Shown: positions 42,951 to 54,371 of the stretch, piece after piece | How the letters are laid out: the number at the start of each line of letters is the position of its first letter | How positions within the stretch are numbered: the stretch's first letter is position 1 | Assembly: GCA_022432975.1 (NCBI GenBank) | Contig: CM039503.1 | Span: 54,124,466-54,188,465, forward strand | Length of the DNA stretch: 64,000 bases | From: Begonia masoniana | Taxonomy: Eukaryota > Streptophyta > Magnoliopsida > Cucurbitales > Begoniaceae | Direction of reading: 5' to 3' | The notes under the pieces: model-generated | The model's database searches: none | Told to the model about the DNA's origin: nothing | What the model saw: only the letters and a program-made list of their open reading frames with translations | Made by a program: the position numbers and the translations under genes

Positions 42951-45511
42951 TGTTTACGGCTTTACTCTCTATGGAAAATGAACAAAATAAAACATCCAGG
43001 ATTGGCTTCTGAGAATCAAAATAAAACATCAACTGGAAAACATTATTGTTCATCGGTAAACACTAGTTTTTTTCGTCAGTTCTAATCTTAAATTCATTCG
43101 GGATTCGTTGTTGTTATCATGAGCATACATGCATGGTCATTTTTCTGGTTTGAGTTTATAATAACTCTTAAATATGAAGTTTATGACATGACATAGTTCA
43201 AGTTTATAATATTAAGTGTAATATGTTTTCACAAGGTTAGGTCTTATTTGTTACGCTAAAATTGCAATTTAGACACTATTTACAAGTTATATCTTAAATT
43301 ATGTTAATACCACTTTTTTTTTTTGAGTCATTAGGTGTTTTGACCTAATTTCAAAACTTTTAGCTATTTTTAATTTGATTTCGAACTCTATTGATCTGCT
43401 CATTGATGAAGTCGAACTATGTGGAGAGATTAATTCAAGATCCGGTTAGATCTCGTAAGGTGACATATTTGCGAACAAATGTAGCTAGATTCTTCTAATT
43501 CATCTTGACCTAATCTGTCGTCTTCATTAGTATATTCGTTTTTCGCATTGAAGTAGAACTTATCGAGAAATCATGCATAATACTTGACAACGGGCAACTG
43601 AATCGGCCTTAGATGTGAAACTAATTCTTAATAAATTTGTAGAATTCATGTCACGTAAATGTCACGTGCATTGAAGTAGAACTTTATCGAGAAATCATGC
43701 ATAATACTTAACAACGACCAACTGAATCGGCCTTAGATGTGAAACTAATTCTTAATAAAATTGTAGAATTCTTGTCACGTAAATGTCACGTCAGATAATC
43801 CCGACACGAACATATTTTAGAAGGCAGTTCAATTGCTTGCAGTTTTTTAATTGATTTAAGGCATGGCCTTCGTGCTTCTACCTTCCTCCATTTGACTCTT
43901 TTTTATTTTATGGAATAAAAACAAAAAAGCAATAGGTGGAGTTCGACTTTGAGTTCAAACCTAACACGACATGCCAAGGAGGTGATCGTTTGGAATTAAT
44001 AGATTCTATATTCAAAGTTAAATTAAGACAACGAGGGTTTCGAATAAAGCGATCTGTCTTTCGTTTGTCTTGCTTGCTCCTCGATTAATTACTCATTTGT
44101 TGTTCTTCAATTTTGACGTACGCTCAACAATGCTGTTAGTTTAATACGATCGAATTTTTCGATCTGGACAGGACTTTGGTACATTTTACTTCGCTCGTCC
44201 AATCTCGACATCTAGATGGCCGAGTTTTTTAATCCATGCAATTCCCATTCGATCCTCCTAAACGAGAAGAAGAAGAATAAGATAAAGAAAGAGGGGCTCC
44301 TTTATTCCAAGTCATAAACTGTATTCTATTTCATAACTTGCACCCTTTCACGTCCATTAGTGGGCAGCTGGTAGATGCCACCTTCATCTAATGACTCTTC
44401 CACTACGTGTGTGTTTCGACCAATTAAATTCGTGTTTTTAAGCGACTCATCGAATTTTTATATCAACTATTGACACGTAATCTCGTGTTAGAACGTTATA
44501 TTAGAATTTAAAGTCAACAAATATAATTGAGTTTACTAATATTTTATATAATAAGTAATGTTACGTTTATACTTATCTTACACTTTAATGCAACTGTTAT
44601 TTAGTCATTATAGAATTATTTAAGATAATAGATTATACGAACTGACTGTCAAAGTAGGGATGGATGAGGTCCGATTCCAAATTTAAAAAAAAATTAAATA
44701 CATTTTTATTGTTTTTAGGCTAGGTTTTAGCAGTTTGGGTCGGATTTGAGCCGATTTCGGGTAAGGACCGGTTATTTACGATATGAGTCGGTTCTCAAGT
44801 CGAATTTTTACCAACAATTTGGTTTTCACAATTTTAGACTCCATAAATCGTAGATCGCATGTCTTGAAAATTTAGAACCATAACCGAAAACTGCAGTGGG
44901 CAAAACCAGACTGAACCGGAATTGAAACCACGGGTCCGATTAAAATCGCGACTCTGGTCCGGTTTTGCCCAACCCTTCGTCGAGTGCCCGATTAGCTGAA
45001 AAAAATATGTAATGTATAATTATTTATAGTAGAACATAAGATTAACTGAAAAGAAGGATCTAATAAATATTCATCCAACAGGTCATAAATATCAAGAGAG
45101 CGTAAGATTAGCTGAAAAAGGACGAGCCAATCGTTTAGATTTCTTGAAAGTTAACGTGAAATACGCGAATCAGATGCGTAGGAAATGTGGGTGGATCATG
45201 ATAATTTTGTAGACGTCAAATAAGATATTTTTTCTCATTTTCCGGAAAAGCATACCGACATTGAATGATCGCGATAACGAAGAACCAATCTGTTCTGTTT
45301 CAGATCTGCTTTATTCTGAGTCAAGCTGGTACCTACAAGAAGGGGGAAGCTGCGGAGCTGGGGGGAAAACTAGCGTAAGAAGAAGGTGAGTGTTTGGACT
45401 TTGGAGGAACCCTGGAGCCATTGAAGATCTTGACAGGTTCCCTTTTTTCCTTGCCATCAAGGCCTCTCCTTTCTGGGAGACGAGGGTGGCAGAAGCTCTT
45501 TGATTTCTACA
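42951..45511. other. Intergenic, no gene seen
   Basis: A 2.5-kb AT-rich spacer. It holds the 123-bp tandem duplication at 43545-43791 and a CGGTTCGG/CCGGTT-rich degenerate repeat at about 44650-44990 similar to that at 5225-5705. The last 200 bases are the likely leader of the HGSNAT-like gene. No coding or RNA gene recognised. Confidence 0.5.
43545..43791. repeat. 123-bp tandem duplication
   Basis: Copies at 43545-43667 and 43668-43791 start GCATTGAAGTAGAACTT and end GTAAATGTCACGT. They differ at several bases (CTTGACAACGGGC/CTTAACAACGACC), so this is older than the longer duplications in the window. Confidence 0.85.
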
Positions 45512-45803
45512 ATGGCGGCCCGTGGAGGAATGGGAATCTACGAGCCTATAAAAGGATGCGACGATTGTGAGTCTGGTTTTCAGATCGATTCGAATGTGAA
45601 AAGGAATACGCGTGTAGGAGACGATGAAGACGTTGAGATAGCTCAGCAGGATTCCGATCCTATGCCTCCTATTCCTGTACAAGTGACGACCAATGTCATT
45701 GCCAACCCCGCCGGCACCGGTGAAGGCTCTATCAAGCATAGGCAAACACCGCAACGGCAACGTCTTGCTTCGCTCGACGTATTTCGTGGACTCACCGTCG
45801 GGG

Positions 45804-45878
<75 letters not shown>

Positions 45879-48800
45879 ATATGTTTCGGTAGAAATTCTA
45901 CTTTCCGATCTCTTGTCTATTTCGTTTAGAAGAATGATTTAAACTTCCTACAAGAAGAAGGTTGCTTTTTTCTTCTTCGACATCGTTGTCGTCAAGGTAA
46001 TTTTAGAGTCATCAGCAACCGACGGGTTTTCTGTACTGGTCGGAAGAAATGTCAATTTCGTAAAGAAAAAGCAAAACCCAACAAAACCCAGGTTTTGGAT
46101 CTGCGTCAATTATCTTTGACGTTTGCTGTTTGACCTTTTCAATGGAGACGACTAATATAATTAAATTGTCCACAACGAAGACGATGCGTTATCGTCCTTC
46201 CATGGCTGACAAATTTGGAATAAATATGCTTTAATTAGCAAAAAATATTTCCTTTCTTGAATAATATAATTCTGTATTACGATACCAAATCATCTCCATG
46301 TTTTTCCCTGAGGAAATTCACAGAAACCTTAAGTAGAAGCAAAGTGGATAGTGATTAGAGAGAGGCTTTTTTCTTGGCTACGTCAATGAAACTCCCCATT
46401 ATGTTCTTGCCATGTGATTATTAATTGGCAAAAAACAAAGAATAAAACAATCACCATATGACAGTTTCTGCCTCTGGCAAGAACACCATCTGTGATTACT
46501 AAAATTATTGTTGTTCGAATCTCCATATTAACTTCTTAAGTCTTCTTTCCCGTTAATCTCATTGAGGAAACTTTAGAAGTCTGAGTGCACCCCATATTGT
46601 TGTTGAAGCAAGAGAAAAAATGCAGACATGCCTCTAATGAGATTACAATGGATATGAGTGTTATTTTCCTTATGGGACTAAGGAACAACAATGTAGAGAA
46701 AGGGAGGGCCGTAGAGGGATTTCTCCTTTGGATTTAATTGCTCATGAACAGCTTACCTTTTAAAAGAATCTAAACCAACATTTGAATCTTGGATGAGTGA
46801 GACTCTTTTTTTCCGGATGTGATTGTATAGGGAGATTACACGAAAGAGGTAGATCCGACTTCCGAGCTGTGAAAAGAAGTATTTGAGGAGAAATTGGTCG
46901 TAGGATCTCAATCCTCGGACGTTAGCTAATGGTCATTCTTGGTGAAGAGTGGTGCAATAGAGTAATTTTTATCTTGTGAAATTTGATAACATAATTGACC
47001 ATTTAGTACATAAGATAATTTATTGTATCATGTACATATGTTTCATATCTCGATTTATTTGCCAATCTAGTTGTAAAAATGAGTAATGTAATTTTATCCT
47101 CTCCCTTACCCCTCTTCGTGCAGCTAATGATACTGGTTGACTATGCTGGCGGAGTAATGCCTGCAATAAATCATTCTCCATGGGATGGTATAACTCTTGC
47201 AGATTATGTGATGCCGTTTTTCCTATTTATCGTCGGTGTTTCACTCGCACTGACTTATAAGGTATCCCCGGAATTATTTATTGCTGGTCTATTCCCTCTA
47301 CATGCTCGTAGTATTCGAAACATGTTACAGCTAACTCTACTTTTTCGTACATCATGCATAAGAGTAGAAGAATTGCTTCTAGTACTTAAAGCTTTCTTCA
47401 TGGCTCACTATTTGCTACTATGTCCCGAACCAAAGTGGTCAATTTGTTTATTTTCCTGTAGAAATCTCCTGGTAGAATTATTGCCACTCAAAAGGCAATT
47501 TTGAGAGCAGTGAAGCTTTTATTATTAGGCCTTATTCTTCAAGGTATTATGCTTTATCTGCTACCTTATTTTTGTTAATAAACTGTACCAATATGAGATA
47601 ATGTAGAATTGTGGGGGCCTCTTCATGAGGTTCATACTAATCGTTTGTCACTTCTGCTATCCAGGAGGCTTTCTCCATGGTCTCAATGATCTAACTTATG
47701 GTGTGGACATTCAACAGATTAGATGGATGGGTATCCTACAGGTACTTTTAATACAATCATACCAGCTAAGTATTGGATTTGTTGGTCTTACACTTGTCCT
47801 ATGAGATCGGGTTTTGAATTGGCGCACTGGCCATATTATATATAACTATGTTGGTATAAAATGAACCATTTTACTTTTTTGCAGAATATGAATGAGCTTT
47901 AAATGATAGATGATTTCATGCATTTTTCTTTTCTCTTCCCTCCCCCTTCCCCTCAGAGAATTGCGATTGCGTATTTAGTTGGAGCACTGTGTGAAATTTG
48001 GCTCAGGCGTGATCATGGCGTAAAATCAAGATCGTCTTTGCTGATTAAATACCAATTTCAGTGGTAAGGTTAACTAACTAATTACTCTTTTTCCTGTAAA
48101 ATGTTATGGATTCATGTGCTGATGTTTCTGATTTATGATTTTGATGAACATATTTCTAAACCAGGCAAAGTTATTCGTAGTTTCGAGCGAAATATGATAT
48201 TTAGTCCAAAACATTAGTAATTATACTAGTATCATAGTTTCCTAATACGATTTTCGCAGCAATTTACTTACCATCGTTAAATAATTTAGATGTTTTCCAA
48301 GTTTCTACGTGTTTTTTGGTCAGTCCAAGTCGTCTTTTAGTTTGGGTTTTAATGTTTTCGATCCCTCTCCCTTTGCTCCACCAAAATACTCAGGATTGTG
48401 CTTATCATCCTCACAACTCTTTACCTTGCGCTCCTTTACGGCTTATATGTCCCTGATTGGGAGTATCGGCTTCCAATTCAAAGCTCTTCCTCTTCCATGA
48501 AAACATTTTCTGTAAGCATTTTTCGTACAACTTTTCGCTCAAGATTTTGATTCATGATTCGATTTTTCACCCATTTTTGTATCCATTTGGAAGGTGAAAT
48601 GCGGGGTACGAGGTGAGACTGGACCAGGTTGTAACGCTGTCGGAATGATTGATCGTGAGATATTGGGTATTCGACATCTGTATAAAAGGCCGATATACGG
48701 ACGGACAAAAGTAATTTGTAGAATTACGTACTTCGAGTTAAACTTTATTGGCCTTAACTTAGTAGCTATGTTTATTGATTCGCTGTTTCATAGGAATGCA

Positions 48801-49776
48801 GTATAAACTCCCCTGACTATGGCCCTCTACCTCCTGATGCTCCTTCTTGGTGTCAAGCTCCTTTTGATCCTGAAGGCCTGCTAAGGTTTTAACGTTACTC
48901 GTGCTCTATTTTCCGAAGCGTCCATTGGTGACCGATTTTGGAGTTGTTTTGATTAATATTATGTACCCTTTTTCCTTATATTATGTAGTTCGGTAATGGC
49001 TATCGGTACCTGTTTGGTCGGTCTGCAGTATGGCCACATCCTAATCCATTTCGAGGTAACAGCCGGTTTGATGCATCTAATTTCCTTTTTTGTGGTTTCT
49101 TTGCATTAAAACCATGAGTGCTGAATGTAGGATCACAAGAAAAGAATCATTTACTGGATGATCTCATCCTCTGCTCTGGTACTCTCCGGTCTCGTGTTGG
49201 ACTTTTCAGGTGAGTCAGTTCGATTCCACTTGTCTTTTTCAGGTGGAATGTTGTAACACAGCTCGAATCCTCCTTTGCAGGTATGCATATAAACAAGGCT
49301 CTTTATTCGTTCAGTTACATGAGCGTCACTGCCGGAGCAGCCGGGATTCTCTTTGCCGGAATCTACTTGATGGTACGATAGACTATTCTTCGAAATGAAC
49401 CCTGACTTGTTTAGTTTGTTCATAATGCACGGAATGGTGTGATTAAACCCATGATCAAAAAGTCGAACCTTCTTAACTTGTCGTCAAAATCCAGTCTGAT
49501 TAGTGATGAGATCTCCCGATGCAGGTCGATGTGTGCAGATGGAGACGTCCTACGAAGGTGTTGGAGTGGGTGGGGATGCATGCGCTGATGATATATATTC
49601 TGGCGACCTGCAACATCGTGCCGGTTGTGCTCCAAGGATTTTACTGGAAGCAACCGCAAAATAATATCGTAATTCATTAAATTCTTTAATTATGCAGTTT
49701 ACGCAAGACGGAGAGCTAAATCTGACCGAAAAACTTTGTCTCCGTGCAGCTTCGGATGATCGGAATTACCAAGTGA
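45512..49776 (+). CDS. HGSNAT-like multipass membrane acyltransferase family protein
   Basis: Plant homolog of heparan-alpha-glucosaminide N-acetyltransferase. The animal enzyme moves acetyl groups across the lysosomal membrane; the plant substrate is unknown. Thirteen exons: 45512-45802, 47124-47261, 47462-47543, 47665-47741, 47957-48063, 48394-48511, 48594-48710, 48794-48885, 48989-49055, 49131-49209, 49281-49372, 49525-49668 and 49750-49776. They sum to 1431 nt, 476 residues, in perfect frame. Features: RQRLASLDVFRGLTVGLMIL with the conserved LDxFRG, VDYAGGVMPAINHSPWDGIT, DYVMPFFLFIVGVSLAL, a luminal loop CGVRGETGPGCNAVGMIDRE, and several hydrophobic spans (IVLIILTTLYLALLYGLYVP; SSALVLSGLVLDFSG). 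It ends LRMIGITK. The start MAARGGMGIYEPIKG is preferred over an upstream non-ATG extension. Confidence 0.92.
45806..45876 (+). repeat. CT microsatellite at the 5' splice site of intron 1
   Basis: About 71 bases of pure CT begin three bases after the GT donor at 45803. A pyrimidine tract here is unusual, since such tracts normally mark the 3' splice site. Confidence 0.95.
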
Positions 49777-50336
49777 GGATTGGACTGACACTCTTGTTCA
49801 AAGTGCTCCGGACCTTCATGGATCCATTGATTTTGGCTGCTTAGATTGAGTTGAATCATGAGGATTTTGATTTTAGATTAATGTTTTTGTGTATATAGTT
49901 AGGTTGAAAAATATCTCTTTTACACTCACACAATTCCACGTCGCCGTAGCGAAGAACAAGCTTTCGTTTTAGGCCAGATGTTTCTTGATTAACAAACTCG
50001 ATTCATATTTTATCAAAGAGAAGTTGAATTCAACGCCAAGGATTTTTGTAGAATCGGACGAATTTAGCGTCGAGGCCTTTGAAATCGTAAATGCATGTCA
50101 TAGTTGATCTTGGAAGTTATACGCAAAATTGAACATTTTTTTAACCCAAAATATGACATTTGATTTCGCACGCAACAACAACGTGAAAGTTTCCATCACA
50201 CGATGCCGAGACATGACGGAGTCTTAGTCACAATGTGCATTTGATCATTCTCTGATGTTTGGCTCGTATTACCGGTCAGTTTAGTGAGATCACTGTATTT
50301 TTCTTGAGTCTACCTAAATCAAGGGTTGATTTGTTT
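49777..50336. other. 3' flank of the HGSNAT-like gene
   Basis: Presumed 3' UTR followed by AT-rich spacer up to the TSD at 50337. No other feature seen. Confidence 0.5.
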
Positions 50337-50345
50337 TAATTTATT

Positions 50346-51208
50346 GGGAAAAAACCAATTATAGACATGTACTACGAGTTATTTTCAATTATAAACACAA
50401 ACTATCAATTTTTACAATTCAAAACATGTACTTTGAATAATGTTCCAATTATAGACATGCCGGACGGACGGACTCACTCTCCGTCCGTCCGGACCTCATT
50501 TTCGCCAGACAGCGGACGGACGGTCTATATTACCGTCCGTCCGCTTAAATGAACGAATCATCTGCTGCCACGTCTTCTGGACGGACGGAAACTTTCAGCG
50601 TCCGTCCGGTGAAGCAGGTTGATCAAATTAACGAAAAACCTATAAGAACTACCGCGGTAGTTTTCGTAAAGTACCAATTCTAACCGCGGTAAGTTCGGTT
50701 TTCTCGATCTTCTTTGCAGTCGACGATTTGGTAAGAGATTTGAAGAACGTTGATGGAAAAATCGAGTATTTCGAACGGTTTTTCGTCCGACCTAAAACTC
50801 GTCGATCTGTTATAATCGACGGAAACGGACGGACGGACTAAAGTGCGTCCGTCCGTAGAGTACATATGAATTCATACGGACGGACGCACTAATGTACGTC
50901 CGTCCGTAGGTTGAGAATTACAATACTTTTACCGGACGGAACAACCGGACGGACGGGGAAATGTTCCGTCCGTTCGTGCACGTGGCATCGTTTAATTGGC
51001 TTGACACGAACGGACGGACGGAAATATAGACCGTCCGTCCGCTGTCTGGCGAAAATGAGGTCCGGACGGACGGAGAGTGAGTCCGTCCGTCCGGCATGTC
51101 TATAATTGGTACATTATTCAAAGTACATGTTTTGAATTGAAAAAATTGATAGTTTGTGTTTATAATTGAAAATAACTCGTAGTACATGTCTATAATTGGT
51201 TTTTTTCC
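50346..51208. mobile_element. Non-autonomous Mutator-like element with GGAC arrays
   Basis: An 863-bp element with TIRs of about 180-200 bp starting GG(G/A)AAAAAACCAATTATAG, flanked by a perfect 9-bp TSD TAATTTATT (50337-50345 and 51209-51217). It is packed with CCGGACGGACGGAC and its complement in inverted pairs, plus an internal CCGCGG pair near 50651-50697. The GGAC motif is shared with the element at 34530. No coding capacity. Confidence 0.85.
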
Positions 51209-51217
51209 TAATTTATT

Positions 51218-52014
51218 TAAAATAATGATTAAATAGTAGTGTGACCTTGTGAATAATAAGGTTGTCTCTTGGAATGACCTTTGGGGAGGTCAAAGGCCAT
51301 GCCAGCTGATCCACAAGTGTCACGTGCATCAAACCTATCATATAATCTCTTTCATTTTCATCAACTTTTCCTGATACTTGGCTGTCGGCCTATCATTTTC
51401 CCACTCGTCTTCTACATCACTTCCTCGTTGGCCCCCCTCTCTTTGTCATTACCCATTTTTTGACACATCATCTTTCTTTTTCCATTGCATGCATGCATAC
51501 TAATTTCTTACTAAAGTTTCAATCTTTGGTTGTCCAAAGTGTCATTGAAATTGTTGAAAATTTACATGTACAATGATAGCAATGAGATGTACAATCCCAA
51601 AACGCTTAAAGCTAACTACAATAATAAATTTTTACGATCTTTAACGTAAAACAGAAAATATTATATTGGAAGTACTGATGAATGTTACACTTACGTTTTT
51701 TCACCTGTAATAGTTTTCTTGACTTATTTTGATCAAGTTGACTCATTCGAAATCGAGTGCGGATTTGAACGCGTCCATTATAGCAAATAACTCCAGGTAA
51801 CTCAATTGGATTAAAAACATTCGGTACAAATTGAAAAATACGAGATATTTGATGAATTTTATGAAGTTTTGGAGATGCTTTGCTAACTACTTAAAATATA
51901 AATGAATAAATAATAAAATATCAAATTAAATTAGTTGATAATTCAATTCTACAGAAACATCCAATAATTATAAGATCCAGTCGACCGCTCCCTTCCACTC
52001 CGGATTCCATCTCA

Positions 52015-52051
<37 letters not shown>

Positions 52052-52766
52052 GGTCGAGTCACCTCGTAGATTCCCGTGCTCTCTTCTACCCCTGTCATCT
52101 CCTTCACTTCTCCAATCTATATTTGATTTGGCCACGGTAAGATCAACTTTTAATTTTCCTGCTGTGTTTCGTCGTATTTTTTGTTTCTCTGTTTTCCGGC
52201 CATTATTCTCGGCCGGATGTCATTTTTTCCTCGTACCCTTTTCTCTCTCCCGCTCACTCGCTGCGCGCGCGCATGGTTCTGCCCTTTTAATTTGATGTAG
52301 ATTTTATTTTTGTTGCTCTATGAGGAGGGTTTTCATTTTTGTTTTGTGTAGTTTCGAAGTAACGACGAAGAGTAAATCTTATCAACTGATCTTTTGGACA
52401 TCAATATTTGGTTGATGTTATTGATGTGGATTTCATTTGACTCCAAAAGTTTATCTTTGAGCTGTAAGTTTACATTTTTGCTGACAATATCATCGTTCAC
52501 CCCAAGTGTTCTTATTATGGTCAATGAACTGATCAATATATATATATATTTTGTGTTTATATAGAAGAGCACGCATTCCTTTGCTTTGTAGCCGTTGACT
52601 TCTCCTAATTGTAGCTCTTATGTTGCTGTAAACTTAATTTTCTACAAAACATTTGGATTATCCCATCTTTTTTTTTTTTTTTTGTGATGTAGCAATCTCA
52701 TATTCTCTGAAAGTCATTGCAATAACAAGTTATGCTTATGCTAATGAGTTCCACGATCTCCAATCC
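51218..52766 (+). promoter_or_regulatory. PP2C promoter and first leader exons
   Basis: AT-rich to about 51990, then a CT-rich leader with a microsatellite (about 52018-52048) and a clear donor at 52137 (CCACG then GTAAGA). A second leader exon probably begins after the T-run and acceptor ending near 52692. This is the 5' UTR of the phosphatase gene. No separate gene. Confidence 0.5.
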
Positions 52767-53215
52767 ATGCTCTGTAAGCAAATAATGGAGGTAAATCCTT
52801 GGTTTTATACGTTTAATATACATATTAGCTCCCTTATTACTTTGTTGCCGAAATTTTTTAATTTATTCTTGGTTTTTACTTTTATCACTGATAGGCAGAA
52901 TATCCTTTTAACTGGCAGCAATCATGGTCCCAACTGTTGAGAGAACCACAGGTTTGTGAAGCTTAATCTTTTCTTCTTCTTGTGGAATCTATGGATTTGG
53001 TCTCTTCGATATACCCATCAGCTACTTTCTTAATAAGGTTTATACACATGATAAGTTTAGAGAATAGAACGTCTCTTGATTTTTCTCATATTGTGAGTTT
53101 CTGCAACATCTCTGAGATCAAATGGATTCTTGAAGAAACCTTATGAAACTCAATCTGATTTCTGCAGGCACAAGTTTTGCTCTTCTCTAAATGCTATTTG
53201 AAGTTGTGCCTCTAG
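52767..53215 (+). CDS. Spliced 42-codon upstream ORF of the PP2C gene
   Basis: Three pieces join in frame across two GT/AG introns: 52767-52790, 52895-52951 and 53168-53215, ending TAG. The peptide contains MLCKQIME, AEYPFNWQQSWSQLLREP and VLLFSKCYLKLCL. It lies fully in the leader, 48 bases before the first copy of the main start codon (ATG at 53263). Spliced leader ORFs with a Trp-rich core and hydrophobic end resemble conserved peptide uORFs that stall ribosomes, but I do not recognise this one. An open frame continues upstream of the ATG, so the exon 2 start is uncertain. The third piece is duplicated at 53836. Confidence 0.45.
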
Positions 53216-54371
53216 TAACAATATTCTAGTTATAAAAGGTTATCGAAGGAGAAAATAACAATATGCTAGTCATAAAAGGTTGTGAGAATTTATCCATGGC
53301 TGCAAGAGAACTTAGTGTCAGTTTTGGCTACCAATTCCCTGCTACTAGCCCCAAAGATTCAACTTTTGAACTAAGTGAATTTGATGCAAATGGCGATGAA
53401 CCTCAAAATTCAAAATTGAACACTGGGAATAGCTCTTTTTCTTGTCTATCTGGTGCTGCTCTTAGCGCTATGCCACTCTGGCTAACACAAGAATCTGTAA
53501 TGGTCTTATTGGAGATGAAATTTTACCTATCCTTGATTCTCCTACTTCATTTAGAAGAATTCCATCTTCGCCTAGTCTTAACCGACTGGATCTTTTATCG
53601 GCTCCACCCTTAAATGTCAAGCCTCCTACTGACCAATTGCATCAACTGAAGGCTTGTTAACTGATAGTGAATGAGTTTGTGGAAACCCACTATGTTCTAC
53701 TAAGGTTTATACACATGATAAGTTTAGAGAATAGAACGTCTCTTGATTTTTCTCATATTGTGAGTTTCTGCAACATCTCTGAGATCAAATGGATTCTTGA
53801 AGAAACCTTATGAAACTCAATCTGATTTCTGCAGGCACAAGTTTTGCTCTTCTCTAAATGCTATTTGAAGTTGTGCCTCTAGTAACAATATTCTAGTTAT
53901 AAAAGGTTATCGAAGGAGAAAATAACAATATGCTAGTCATAAAAGGTTGTGAGAATTTATCCATGGCTGCAAGAGAACTTAGTGTCAGTTTTGGCTACCA
54001 ATTCCCTGCTACTAGCCCCAAAGATTCAACTTTTGAACTAAGTGAATTTGATGCAAATGGCGATGAACCTCAAAATTCAAAATTGAACACTGGGAATAGC
54101 TCTTTTTCTTGTCTATCTGGTGCTGCTCTTAGCGCTAATGCCACTCTGGCTAACACAAGAATCTGTAATGGTCTTATTGGAGATGAAATTTTACCTATCC
54201 TTGATTCTCCTACTTCATTTAGAAGAATTCCATCTTCGCCTAGTCTTAACCGACTGGATCTTTTATCGGCTCCACCCTTAAATGTCAAGCCTCCTACTGA
54301 CCAAATTGCATCAACTGAAGGCTTGTTAACTGATAGTGAAATGAGTTTGTGGAAACCCACTAATGTTCTAA
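53034..54371. repeat. 668-bp tandem duplication of intron plus PP2C exon 1
   Basis: 53034-53701 is repeated at 53702-54371. The first copy lacks single A residues relative to the second (GCTATGCC/GCTAATGCC, CCAATTGC/CCAAATTGC, GTGAATGAG/GTGAAATGAG, CACTATG/CACTAATG, TTCTACT/TTCTAACT) and shows no other differences that I noticed. The deletions break the first copy's reading frame, so only the second encodes a complete exon. Confidence 0.92.

Noticed and set aside
50346..51208. Regularly repeated GGAC motifs considered as a CRISPR-like array
   Set aside because: This is eukaryotic nuclear DNA. The motifs are inverted, unevenly spaced and bounded by Mutator-type ends and a TSD.
53263..53613. 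First-copy PP2C ORF as a separate small gene
   Set aside because: It is the frameshifted duplicate of the true first exon at 53930 and has no catalytic domain.
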